Shown: in pieces, positions 7,573 through 14,843 of the stretch
Layout: each line of letters starts with the position of its first letter
Position numbering within the stretch: position 1 is the first letter of the stretch
Source: CAZBQG01 sp964493945
Lineage (GTDB): Bacteria; Pseudomonadota; Alphaproteobacteria; Rhodospirillales; UBA2165
Assembly (NCBI GenBank): GCA_964493945.1
Contig: CAZBQG010000010.1
Span: forward strand, 1-34,086
Reading direction: 5' to 3'
Length of the DNA stretch: 34,086 nt
Notes under the pieces: model-generated
Seen by the model: only the letters and a program-made list of their open reading frames with translations
The model's database searches: none
What the model was told of the DNA's origin: nothing
Translations under genes and position numbers: made by a program

Positions 7573-9111
7573 TCAAACCAGGATAAGGGCCAGCATCAAA
7601 AGCAATATGACGCCCAGATAGACGCCCGACGGGATGGGGCGCCCGTGGCTTCCGGCAGCGTTGATTTGGCGCAATGTATCGGGATGAAGCTTGACCCCGC
7701 CCCGGGCAAAGGCCGAGGCGCTGTTTTCAATATCCGAAACAATGCCGGGCAGGCGTTTCAGGCCATCGGCGACCGAATCGCGCATCTGGGTGATCCTTGC
7801 TTCCGGGCCCAGATTATCCACCACCCAGGCCTCGACTAATGGCTGGACCAGGAACCACATATTGGCTTCGGGGCAGAGTTTGCGTCCCACGCCTTCGGCC
7901 ACCAGCATGGTTTTTTGTAGCAATAAAAGCTGGGGCTGGGTTTCCATTTCAAAGGTTTCGGTGACTTGGAACAGATGAGCCATGAGGCGGGCGAAGGAAA
8001 TTTCGTTTTGCGGCTTGTCCAGGATGGGCTCGGCGATAGAGCGGCAGGCCTGGGTAAAAGCCTGCACCGATTTGTCCGGCGGAACATATCCTGCTTCGAA
8101 ATGAACCTCGGCGACTCGTTGGTAGTCGCGGATCAGAAAGCTCATGAGCATTTCACCAAGATACAGCCGGGTGGACCGGTCCAGCCGGCCCATGATGCCG
8201 AAATCCACGACCAATATGGATCCGTCTTCACCCACGAAAATATTTCCCGGATGCAAATCGGCATGGAAAAACCCGTCGCGGAACACCTGATTGAAAAAAG
8301 CCCCGGCCATGGTCCGCAGAACTTCATCCGGGTCCAGGCCGGCCTCAATCAGCTTTTCGCGCTGATCGATGGGAATGCCCCGCACCCGCTCCAGGGTGAG
8401 GACGCGCCTGGCCGTGCGGCCCCAATCGATTTCCGGCACATTAAACAATGGCTCTTCGGCGAAATTTTCGGCCAGCTCCTCGGCGGCGGCGGCCTCCAGG
8501 CGCAAATCCATTTCCAGGCGGACCGTTTCCTCGAAGGCCCGGATCACCTCCACCGGTTTCAGGCGGCGCAGTTCGGGCCGGTTGCGTTCTACCAGCCGGG
8601 CCAGCCAGTAAAACAGGTCCAGATGTCTGGCAAAGGCCTCCCCGACGCCGGGGCGCAAAATCTTGACCACCACTTCCCGCCCGTCACTGGTGGTCGCCAG
8701 ATGAACCTGGGCGATGGAAGCGGCGGCCAGGGCCACATCATCGAATTGGCTGAAGACTTCTTCCAGGGGGACGCCCAATTCCACCTCGATGGTGGCCCGT
8801 GCCTCATGCCCGCTGAAGGGATCCAGGCGGTCCTGCAGGGCCGACAGATCACCGGCCATTTCCTCGCCCAGCAAGTCCGAGCGCGTCGACAGAACCTGGC
8901 CCAGCTTAATAAATGAGGGTCCCAATTCGACGCAGGCACGGGCCAGCCTTTCGCCGATGCGTCCCTCGCCCTTGGGGCGGGCCAGCAATTTGCCCAGGCC
9001 AGCGATCAATCCGCCGCCCGGCACTTGGCGCAAGGGCGACAGAACATCGTGGCGCGCCAGGGTGCGGGCCAGACCCAAAAGCCGGGCCATATTGCGAAGA
9101 CCGCCGCTCAT
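7573..9111 (-). CDS. ubiB: Ubiquinone biosynthesis protein UbiB (ABC1/ADCK family atypical kinase)
   Basis: A 512-residue membrane-associated member of the ABC1/ADCK kinase-like family, required for aerobic ubiquinone (coenzyme Q) synthesis, probably by helping extract or present lipid intermediates through ATPase activity. Family hallmarks visible: KLGQVLSTRSDLL (the KxGQ motif of the N-terminal extension), AAASIAQVHLA (the alanine-rich nucleotide loop), HADLHPGNIF and VDFGIMGRLDR (catalytic and metal-binding loops). A C-terminal hydrophobic helix, SGVYLGVILLLMLALILV, anchors it to the membrane; only one such helix is obvious where two are usual. The gene follows ubiE by 31 bases on the same strand, so they are probably cotranscribed. 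Confidence 0.93.
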   Translation of the reverse strand: MSGGLRNMARLLGLARTLARHDVLSPLRQVPGGGLIAGLGKLLARPKGEGRIGERLARACVELGPSFIKLGQVLSTRSDLLGEEMAGDLSALQDRLDPFSGHEARATIEVELGVPLEEVFSQFDDVALAAASIAQVHLATTSDGREVVVKILRPGVGEAFARHLDLFYWLARLVERNRPELRRLKPVEVIRAFEETVRLEMDLRLEAAAAEELAENFAEEPLFNVPEIDWGRTARRVLTLERVRGIPIDQREKLIEAGLDPDEVLRTMAGAFFNQVFRDGFFHADLHPGNIFVGEDGSILVVDFGIMGRLDRSTRLYLGEMLMSFLIRDYQRVAEVHFEAGYVPPDKSVQAFTQACRSIAEPILDKPQNEISFARLMAHLFQVTETFEMETQPQLLLLQKTMLVAEGVGRKLCPEANMWFLVQPLVEAWVVDNLGPEARITQMRDSVADGLKRLPGIVSDIENSASAFARGGVKLHPDTLRQINAAGSHGRPIPSGVYLGVILLLMLALILV

Positions 9112-9142
9112 GGCTCAGCCCTTTTTGCCGCCCATACCCGTT

Positions 9143-9907
9143 TCAAAGGCGCCAGCCCCAATGAAGGGCGGCGATGCCACCCGAAAGATTGCTGTATCCG
9201 GCCCGCTCCAGCCCGGCGCCCCGGATCATTCCGGCAAAGCTTTCCTGATCAGGAAAGCGCCGGATGCTTTCCACCAGATAGACATAGGCGTCTTTATCTC
9301 CGGTCACCGTACCGGCGATGCTGGGCAGAATTTTGAAGGAATAGGCGTCGTAAAGCCTGTCCAGCAAGGGCAGGGTGACCTGGCTGAATTCAAGACACAA
9401 AAAATAGCCGCCCGGCTTAAGCACGCGTTTTACCTCGCTCAGCGCCCGCTCCAGCCGCGTCACGTTGCGCAGGCAAAAGGCGGTGACGCAGGCATCCATG
9501 GATGCGTCCGCAACGGGCAGGGCCTCTGCATCGCCGCAGAGAAATTTGGTCTCACCCTTTAAGTCTTTTCCTACAAGCCGGGCGCGGCCCTGGGCCAGCA
9601 TGCTGGCATTGATGTCGCAGATGGTGACGTCTTTTCCGCCGCCCGCCCGGAAGCGCTGGGCCAGATCGCCCGTACCGCCGCCCAGATCCAACAGGCGCAT
9701 TCCGGGCCTGGGCGCCAGCCGGTCGATCATGGCCGCCTTCCACAAACGGTGCACGCCCGCGCTCATCAAATCATTGGCCAGGTCATAGCGGGGTGCCACA
9801 CTGTCGAACACGGCTTTGACCAGGCCGGATTTTTCCGCCTCCGCCACCTGCCGGAAGCCGAAATGGGTTTCCGGTCCCGCCGAATTGGAATTGTTGTTGC
9901 CTGACAT
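9143..9907 (-). CDS. ubiE: Ubiquinone/menaquinone biosynthesis C-methyltransferase
   Basis: SAM-dependent methyltransferase that C-methylates the demethoxy-ubiquinol ring (and demethylmenaquinol in organisms that make it). The 254-residue protein starts MSGNNNSNSAGPETHFGFRQ. The UbiE signatures are FDSVAPRYDLANDLMSAGVHRLWK near the N-terminus (quoted as FDSVAPRYDLANDLMSAG plus VHRLWK), SAM motif I LLDLGGGTGD (about 72-81), and VLKPGGYFLCLEFSQV. The C-terminal FPDQESFAGMIRGAG is also typical. The ATG at 9907 fits the family start; upstream codons in frame lie inside the antisense of mutM. It is divergent from mutM with a 45-base gap and heads the minus-strand run. Confidence 0.95.
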   Translation of the reverse strand: MSGNNNSNSAGPETHFGFRQVAEAEKSGLVKAVFDSVAPRYDLANDLMSAGVHRLWKAAMIDRLAPRPGMRLLDLGGGTGDLAQRFRAGGGKDVTICDINASMLAQGRARLVGKDLKGETKFLCGDAEALPVADASMDACVTAFCLRNVTRLERALSEVKRVLKPGGYFLCLEFSQVTLPLLDRLYDAYSFKILPSIAGTVTGDKDAYVYLVESIRRFPDQESFAGMIRGAGLERAGYSNLSGGIAALHWGWRL

Positions 9908-9952
9908 GGCTAGACCATAGCCTAACCTTATGGAAACGGCTACGTTGTTGCC

Positions 9953-10801
9953 ATGCCCGAGCTGCCCGAAGTCGAAACCGTGCGCCGCGCCATCGCCCCC
10001 GTGATGGAAGACCGCATCCTGGCCAAGGTAATCGTCAGGCGCCGGGATTTGCGCCGTCCCGTGCCCCCGGGGCTGGAAGAGCGCCTGAGCGGCCAGCGCA
10101 TCACCCATGTGGCCCGCCTCGCTAAATATCTGCTGATCCATGTCGAAGATGAAAGCGCCTTGCTGTTTCATCTGGGCATGACCGGGCATCTGATGGTTCT
10201 GCCGGACACTCTCCCGCCGCCGCCGCCCGCCAAGCATGATCATATGGATTTGATCACCGATGATGGCTGTGTGGTGCGCTTTCGTGACGCCAGGCGTTTC
10301 GGTCTGGTGGATCTGATCGAGCCGGGCGGGCTCACCACGCATAAGCTGGTGCAAGGCATGGGGCCCGATCCCCTGAGTAATTCCTTCGGCGGAGAGGTTC
10401 TGGCTGCCAGGCTTAAAGGTAGGGTGGGCGCTATAAAGCCTCTTTTGATGGACCAGCGCCTGGTCGCCGGGATCGGCAACATCTATGCCAGCGAAAGCCT
10501 TTTCCGGGCGGGCATCTCGCCCCGGCGCAAAGCGGGCAGCGTGCAGGGTGGGCGAGCCCGGAAGCTGGCCGGCGCTATCCGTCAGGTGCTGGCCGACGCC
10601 GTGGAGGCGGGCGGCTCCTCGATCCGCGATCACGCCCTGCCGGACGGCAAGCTGGGATATTTCCAGCATTATTTTTCCGTCTATGGCCGGGATGGAGAGG
10701 CCTGTCCGGGATGCGATTGTGATATAGAACAAAGCGGCGGCATAAAAAAAATGGTGCAGGGCGGACGGTCCACCTTTTATTGTTCCAGGCGCCAGCGATG
10801 A
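9953..10801 (+). CDS. mutM: Formamidopyrimidine-DNA glycosylase with an altered zinc finger
   Basis: Base-excision repair enzyme that removes 8-oxoguanine and formamidopyrimidines and nicks the DNA. The mature N-terminus PELPEVETVRR supplies catalytic Pro2 and Glu3. RLAKYLL carries the conserved lysine, HLGMTGHL and DARRFG are conserved, and GIGNIYASESLFRAGISP is the helix-two-turns-helix. The C-terminal zinc finger normally has four cysteines. Here C251 and C254 (CPGC) and C277 are present, but the fourth position is arginine (R280, in YCSRRQR). A short insertion and an extra cysteine (C256) lie between the two halves. The DNA-contacting arginine in GRSTFYC is kept. It probably still works, but zinc binding may differ. 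The 3' end overlaps the possible upstream starts of the next gene. Confidence 0.93.
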   Translation: MPELPEVETVRRAIAPVMEDRILAKVIVRRRDLRRPVPPGLEERLSGQRITHVARLAKYLLIHVEDESALLFHLGMTGHLMVLPDTLPPPPPAKHDHMDLITDDGCVVRFRDARRFGLVDLIEPGGLTTHKLVQGMGPDPLSNSFGGEVLAARLKGRVGAIKPLLMDQRLVAGIGNIYASESLFRAGISPRRKAGSVQGGRARKLAGAIRQVLADAVEAGGSSIRDHALPDGKLGYFQHYFSVYGRDGEACPGCDCDIEQSGGIKKMVQGGRSTFYCSRRQR

Positions 10802-10815
10802 TGAAGGGTCAGGTC

Positions 10816-11217
10816 ATGAGTTCAAGGACCGCATATGCGAAACTGTTGGGTTTGATCCTGTTTGCCATGGTTCTGATGGGCGCCATGCCGGCCCGGGCCC
10901 AAGGAGTTGACCAGGGGTTTGTTCCCGGTATCCAGGACCTGCCCTTGATGAATGGGCTGAAATCCGCCAATTCAGAGCCTTTGATCTTCGATTCGCCCGA
11001 GGGCCGTATCGTGGTCAGTCCGGTAAGCGGCACCACCACCCGGCGCCAAGTATTGGAATTCTACCGCCGAATTCTTCCCCAGCTTGGCTGGCAGGTCTTC
11101 AAGGAAACCTCTTTCCGCCGGGAAGGCGAATTGCTCAAACTGGAATTTTCCGCCGCCCAGGGTGGCGTCCTGCCGCTTCGCTTTTCTTTGAGCCCGGCCA
11201 GAAAGTTCACCCATTAG
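10816..11217 (+). CDS. Small secreted protein of unknown function
   Basis: A 133-residue protein that starts MSSRTAYAKLLGLILFAMVL and has a clear cleavable signal peptide ending near MPARAQG. The mature part contains GLKSANSEPLIFDSPEGRIVVS and an amphipathic stretch (RRQVLEFYRRILPQLGWQV) followed by REGELLKLEF. The spacing of a short strand, a helix and a strand resembles small periplasmic domains, but I do not recognise the family. ATG 10816 has AAGGG 7 bases upstream; ATGs at 10798 and 10801 would lengthen the N-terminus and overlap the mutM stop. Hypothetical genes at this place (mutM to rpsT) are found in other alphaproteobacteria, so it is probably a real conserved gene. Confidence 0.75.
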   Translation: MSSRTAYAKLLGLILFAMVLMGAMPARAQGVDQGFVPGIQDLPLMNGLKSANSEPLIFDSPEGRIVVSPVSGTTTRRQVLEFYRRILPQLGWQVFKETSFRREGELLKLEFSAAQGGVLPLRFSLSPARKFTH

Positions 11218-11249
11218 GGCTGGTATTGGGGCTGGCAATGCCCTGGGGC

Positions 11250-11278
11250 TTGACGGGCTCCGTCTCCGGCTCTATAAC
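11250..11278 (+). promoter_or_regulatory. Predicted sigma-70 promoter of rpsT
   Basis: The -35 element TTGACG (11250-11255) and the -10 element TATAAC (11273-11278) are separated by exactly 17 bases. Each differs from consensus at one base. Transcription would start near 11285 and give an mRNA leader of about 40 bases before rpsT. It is the cleanest housekeeping promoter in the window. Confidence 0.75.
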
Positions 11279-11327
11279 CCGGCGCGCTCTGTAAGTTGAT
11301 GTATTACCAGTAAAATAAAGGAAATCC

Positions 11328-11594
11328 ATGGCCACCCATAAATCGGCTAAAAAAAGGATCAGGCAGACCAAGGTCCGTACTGCGGTCAACCGTTCGCGCC
11401 AGACCCGCCTTCGGACCCATCTCAAGAAGATCGATCTGGCTCTGGCCAGCGGTGATGCGGGCCAGGCGCGCGAAGCCTTCAAGGCCGCCCAGCCCCATAT
11501 CATGCGCAGCGCCCAAAGAGGCGTTATCCATCGCAACACGGCGTCCCGGTCTTTGTCCCGGCTTTCCAAGCGTATTAACGCCATGGAAGGTTGA
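11328..11594 (+). CDS. rpsT: 30S ribosomal protein S20
   Basis: An 88-residue basic protein of the small subunit that binds 16S rRNA early in assembly. The sequence ATHKSAKKRIRQTKVR at the N-terminus and the conserved GVIHRNTASRSLSRLSKRI at the C-terminus identify it. AAAGGA lies just upstream of the ATG. It has its own promoter and an intrinsic terminator, so it is a single-gene unit between the secreted protein and dnaA, as is usual in this lineage. Confidence 0.97.
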   Translation: MATHKSAKKRIRQTKVRTAVNRSRQTRLRTHLKKIDLALASGDAGQAREAFKAAQPHIMRSAQRGVIHRNTASRSLSRLSKRINAMEG

Positions 11595-11632
11595 CGCCAC
11601 ACTTAATTGGCAAAGTCCTGGAGGCTCATCCA

Positions 11633-11660
11633 GCCGCGTTCGTTATGAACGCGGCTTTTT
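11633..11660 (+). terminator. Intrinsic terminator of rpsT
   Basis: GCCGCGTTC (11633-11641) pairs perfectly with GAACGCGGC (11647-11655) around a GTTAT loop, followed at once by TTTTT (11656-11660). It lies 38 bases after the rpsT stop. Confidence 0.9.
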
Positions 11661-12112
11661 CGTGCCCATCAGGAGGCCGGGACTCGAAAATCTTGAACCT
11701 GTCAAGAATTTTATTTGCGACGTTCCCTATTCAGACCTGTTGAATCAGAAATAATCGGGCTGTAGATTCCCATCCAGTTAAAGGCCTGCGGATCGACTGG
11801 TTCGTAGAAAGAAAACTGTTTCTATTCGGGGTCAGGTGGGAAGTCAGGGGTCTATTCTTTATTTCTGATTTCTGTTTAAATAAAAAACTCATTTCCCAAA
11901 GAGGTGGGTAGTAAAGCTTAAATGTAATAACAGTGAAAGCGCATGTAAAATGCGTAATGGCGGGCTCTGTCGAGGCGGAGAGTTTATAGGGGTGCGGTTG
12001 CATTTTTCCGCGGGTGATTTAAAGACGGATTTTCACTTGAAAACCGTCCAGATTAATGAAGGCACCGGACTATGCCGCGTTATTGTTTAATCGGTTTAAA
12101 GAGCTGACCGCC
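11661..12112 (+). other. AT-rich non-coding region upstream of dnaA
   Basis: About 450 bases without a convincing gene, distinctly richer in A and T than the rest of the window, with AT-rich tracts around 11855-11890 and 11915-11932. Three GANTC sites (11681, 11742, 11765) cluster in 90 bases; GANTC is the target of the alphaproteobacterial cell-cycle methylase CcrM. Small inverted repeats are at 11940-11954 (CGCAT/ATGCG) and 12024-12048. I searched by eye for the DnaA box TTATCCACA and near variants on both strands and found none that is convincing, so I do not call it oriC. It most likely contains the dnaA promoter and leader. A 90-codon minus-strand frame across it looks like chance. Confidence 0.6.
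12024..12048 (+). repeat. Dyad-symmetric element just upstream of dnaA
   Basis: GACGG-A-TTTTCA on the left mirrors TGAAAA-CCGTC on the right with one bulged A and a two-base centre. In RNA it would form a hairpin with a four-base loop after opening the innermost pair. There is no T-run after it, so it is not a terminator. It ends 7 bases before the upstream candidate ATG of dnaA (12056) and could be an operator or an element of the dnaA leader. Confidence 0.5.
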
Positions 12113-13528
12113 ATGAGCACCGAAAAAGACGACAATCAACTATTGTCCGAATGGCACCGAGTCAGCGATCAAATGCGATCCGAAATCGGTGAATCCGCCT
12201 ATGAGAATTGGCTGAAACCGGTGAGCTTCAGGGGGTTGCAGGGCAATGGGGTGTGGATCACCGTTCCCAGTCGCTTCATGCGCGATTGGCTGGTGGCCAA
12301 TTATGTGGACCGGATGCGCGAAATTTGGGCCCATGAGAACCCGGCCATCAAATCGGTCGAGGTGTCCATCCAGGCCAAAAGCAAGGCCGGGAAAAAACAG
12401 AAATCAACGCCCAAGCAGGCGACCAGGACGGCTAGGGCCACGCCCACGGCCCGCATCGGCCAGTCCAGCGATCCGGTCCAGGCCGCCGAAGACGGAGGCG
12501 AGCAGATTTCGGGGCCCCTGGATAACCGGTTTAAATTTTCCAACTTCGTCGTCGGCAAGCCCAATGAGTTTGCCTATGCGGCGGCTAGGCGCGTGGCCGA
12601 GGCAGACGTCGTGCCCTTCAATCCGCTGTTTCTCTATGGCGGCGTGGGCCTTGGCAAGACCCATCTCATGCATGCCATCGCCTGGGATATCGCCGAGCGC
12701 GAGCCTTCCCGGACCATCATGTATATGTCGGCGGAAAAGTTCATGTACCGGTTTGTCCGGGCACTCCGCGAACAGAATACGGTGGATTTCAAGGAACAAT
12801 TCCGCTCGGTCGATGTGCTGATGATCGACGACGTCCAGTTCATCGGCGGGCGCAACGCGACCCAGGAGGAATTCTTCCATACCTTCAATGCGCTGGTCGA
12901 TCAGGGCCGCCAGATCGTTCTCTCGGCGGACAAATCGCCGTCCGACCTGGAAGGGTTGGAGGAACGGCTGAAGTCACGCCTGATTTGCGGCCTCGTGGCC
13001 AACATCCATGCCACCAATTACGAACTGCGCCTGGCCATCCTGCAATCCAAGGCAGAGCAGATGGAAGTGGAAATGCCGCGCAAGGTCATGGAATTCCTGG
13101 CCCATAAGATCACGTCCAATGTGCGCGAACTGGAAGGTGCCTTGAACCGGGTCGCCGCCCACACCCAGCTTGTCGGGCGCGAGATCACCCTGGAAACCAC
13201 CCAGGAGGTGCTGCATGATCTCTTGCGCGCCAATGACCGCCGGGTGACCATCGAGGAAATCCAAAAGCGGGTGGCCGAACATTTCAATATCCGCATTTCG
13301 GACATGCATTCGGCCAGGCGCGCCCGTTCCGTCGCCAGGCCCCGCCAGGTGGCCATGTATTTGGCCAAACAGTTGACGACGCGCTCCCTGCCGGAAATCG
13401 GGCGCAAATTCGGCGGAAGGGATCACACCACGGTCATGCACGCGGTGCGCAAGGTGGATGAGTTGCGCGATCACGACGTGTCTTTCGCCGAAGATGTGGA
13501 GCTTTTGCGCCGTATGCTCGAAGGGTGA
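12113..13528 (+). CDS. dnaA: Chromosomal replication initiator protein DnaA
   Basis: AAA+ ATPase that binds DnaA boxes, melts the origin and loads the helicase. From ATG 12113 it is 471 residues. Domain I (about 10-85) has the typical GESAYENWLKPV and PSRFMRDWL. A basic/Thr-Ala-rich linker covers about 86-135. Domain III has Walker A GGVGLGKTH (176-184), Walker B VLMIDDVQFIGG, and sensor/arginine finger regions including LEERLKSRL. Domain IV holds the DNA-binding helix-turn-helix with the signature GGRDHTTVMHAVRKV. An in-frame ATG at 12056 would add 19 residues; the 12113 start matches family lengths better, although neither ATG has a strong ribosome-binding site. It heads the conserved dnaA-dnaN-recF-gyrB order. 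Confidence 0.96.
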   Translation: MSTEKDDNQLLSEWHRVSDQMRSEIGESAYENWLKPVSFRGLQGNGVWITVPSRFMRDWLVANYVDRMREIWAHENPAIKSVEVSIQAKSKAGKKQKSTPKQATRTARATPTARIGQSSDPVQAAEDGGEQISGPLDNRFKFSNFVVGKPNEFAYAAARRVAEADVVPFNPLFLYGGVGLGKTHLMHAIAWDIAEREPSRTIMYMSAEKFMYRFVRALREQNTVDFKEQFRSVDVLMIDDVQFIGGRNATQEEFFHTFNALVDQGRQIVLSADKSPSDLEGLEERLKSRLICGLVANIHATNYELRLAILQSKAEQMEVEMPRKVMEFLAHKITSNVRELEGALNRVAAHTQLVGREITLETTQEVLHDLLRANDRRVTIEEIQKRVAEHFNIRISDMHSARRARSVARPRQVAMYLAKQLTTRSLPEIGRKFGGRDHTTVMHAVRKVDELRDHDVSFAEDVELLRRMLEG

Positions 13529-13558
13529 TTTTCAGGCCCTTTTTGGCGCGGAAAAAGC

Positions 13559-13586
13559 TTCGAAACCAATCGAATTCTGCTATAGT
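13559..13586 (+). promoter_or_regulatory. Possible dnaN promoter (extended -10)
   Basis: TATAGT (13581-13586), one base from the -10 consensus, is preceded by TGC, an extended -10 motif. The -35 region (TTCGAA, 16 bases upstream) is weak. It lies in the 168-base gap between dnaA and dnaN, giving a leader of about 100 bases. Confidence 0.4.
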
Positions 13587-13605
13587 GTCTATTCGAACCG
13601 TCAAG

Positions 13606-13626
13606 CCCGCCAAACCCTTTGGCGGG
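13606..13626 (+). repeat. Perfect 9-bp hairpin in the dnaN leader
   Basis: CCCGCCAAA (13606-13614) and TTTGGCGGG (13618-13626) are exact inverted repeats around CCC. The next bases are ATGGGGGAACGGGG, with no T-tract, so it is not a standard intrinsic terminator. It may stabilise the mRNA end after dnaA processing, or act in the dnaN leader downstream of the predicted promoter. Confidence 0.6.
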
Positions 13627-13696
13627 ATGGGGGAACGGGGAAGCTTCAGGTGCATCGCGGTACCCATTCTGGCCGTGATTTAGCAAGGTTGTATCC

Positions 13697-14815
13697 ATGA
13701 AGGTCAACATCGAACGCGAACTCCTTTTACGGGTTCTCACCCATGTACAAAGCGTGGTGGAGCGGCGCAACACCATTCCGATTTTGGCCAATGTCAAGAT
13801 CGATGCGGCGGATGGACATCTTTCCCTGAATGCGACCGACATGGATCTGGACATCGTTGAGCGCATCGATGCGGCGGTGGCGACGCCCGGTTCGACCACG
13901 GCGCCGGCCCTCATCTTGTTCGATATCGCCCGCAAGCTGCCCGAAGGCGCCGAAGTGGAAATGGATTGTTCGGGCGATTATGGCCAATTGGTTCTCAGTG
14001 CCGGGCGGTCCCGCTTCAAACTGTCCTGCCTGCCGACCGAGGATTTCCCGGTCATGTCCTTGGGCGATCTGCCCCATAGCTTCACCCTGTCCGCCGAAGA
14101 CATGCGCTCCCTGATCGACCGCACCCGGTTCGCCATTTCGACCGAGGAAACGCGGTACTATCTGAACGGAATTTATTTTCATGCCGTCGAAGGAGACGGC
14201 GCTTCCCTGCTGCGCGCCGTGGCCACTGACGGACACCGGCTGGCCAGCGTCGAATATCCCCTGCCGGCGGGTGCCCAGAGCATGCCGGGCGTCATCATTC
14301 CCAGGAAGGCGATCAATGAATTGCGCAAGCTGATCGATGAGATGGAAGATGATCTGACCATCGACATGTCGGATTCCAAAATCCGCTTTACCTTTGGCGG
14401 CGCCTGCCTGACGTCAAAACTGATCGACGGAACTTTTCCCGATTATAGCCGGGTCATTCCCGAAGGTAACGACCGCGTCCTGGAATTCGAATGCCGCCAG
14501 TTCGCCGCCGCCGTAGATCGGGTTTCGGCCATTTCCACCGAAAAATCCCGGGCCGTGAAGCTTTCCCTGGCGAAGGGGAACATTATGCTGTCGGTCAACA
14601 GTCTGGAAAACGATTCGGCGACCGAGGAATTGGCCGTCACTTACGACGCGCCGGAAATGGAGATCGGCTTTAATTCCCGCTATCTGCTGGAAATCGCCAA
14701 TCAGATCGGTGGGGATACGGCCCGCTTTACCCTTGCCGATGCGGCATCGCCCACGCTGATCCGCGATCCAGGCGACGAAAGTACCCTTTATGTCTTGATG
14801 CCCATGCGCGTATGA
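13697..14815 (+). CDS. dnaN: DNA polymerase III subunit beta (sliding clamp)
   Basis: A 372-residue dimeric ring that tethers DNA polymerase III and other factors to DNA. It starts MKVNIERELLLRVLTHVQSV and has VERRNTIPILANVKI, the conserved clamp segment, then KLSCLPTEDFP, FAISTEETRYYLNGIYF, VATDGHRLA and the C-terminal peptide ending YVLMPMRV, the typical clamp terminus. AAGG lies about 9 bases before the ATG. It follows dnaA by 168 bases and its stop is near the recF ribosome-binding site. Confidence 0.97.
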   Translation: MKVNIERELLLRVLTHVQSVVERRNTIPILANVKIDAADGHLSLNATDMDLDIVERIDAAVATPGSTTAPALILFDIARKLPEGAEVEMDCSGDYGQLVLSAGRSRFKLSCLPTEDFPVMSLGDLPHSFTLSAEDMRSLIDRTRFAISTEETRYYLNGIYFHAVEGDGASLLRAVATDGHRLASVEYPLPAGAQSMPGVIIPRKAINELRKLIDEMEDDLTIDMSDSKIRFTFGGACLTSKLIDGTFPDYSRVIPEGNDRVLEFECRQFAAAVDRVSAISTEKSRAVKLSLAKGNIMLSVNSLENDSATEELAVTYDAPEMEIGFNSRYLLEIANQIGGDTARFTLADAASPTLIRDPGDESTLYVLMPMRV

Positions 14816-14843
14816 GGACCGAAATCTGACCCTGTCGGAACAT

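Noticed and set aside
11731..12003. 90-codon minus-strand frame in the dnaA upstream region
   Set aside because: No ribosome-binding site, no recognisable motif and atypical composition; it fits a chance open frame in AT-rich non-coding DNA.
11661..12112. Chromosome origin oriC
   Set aside because: The gene context fits, but I could not find convincing DnaA boxes or a box cluster, and alphaproteobacterial origins are often not next to dnaA.
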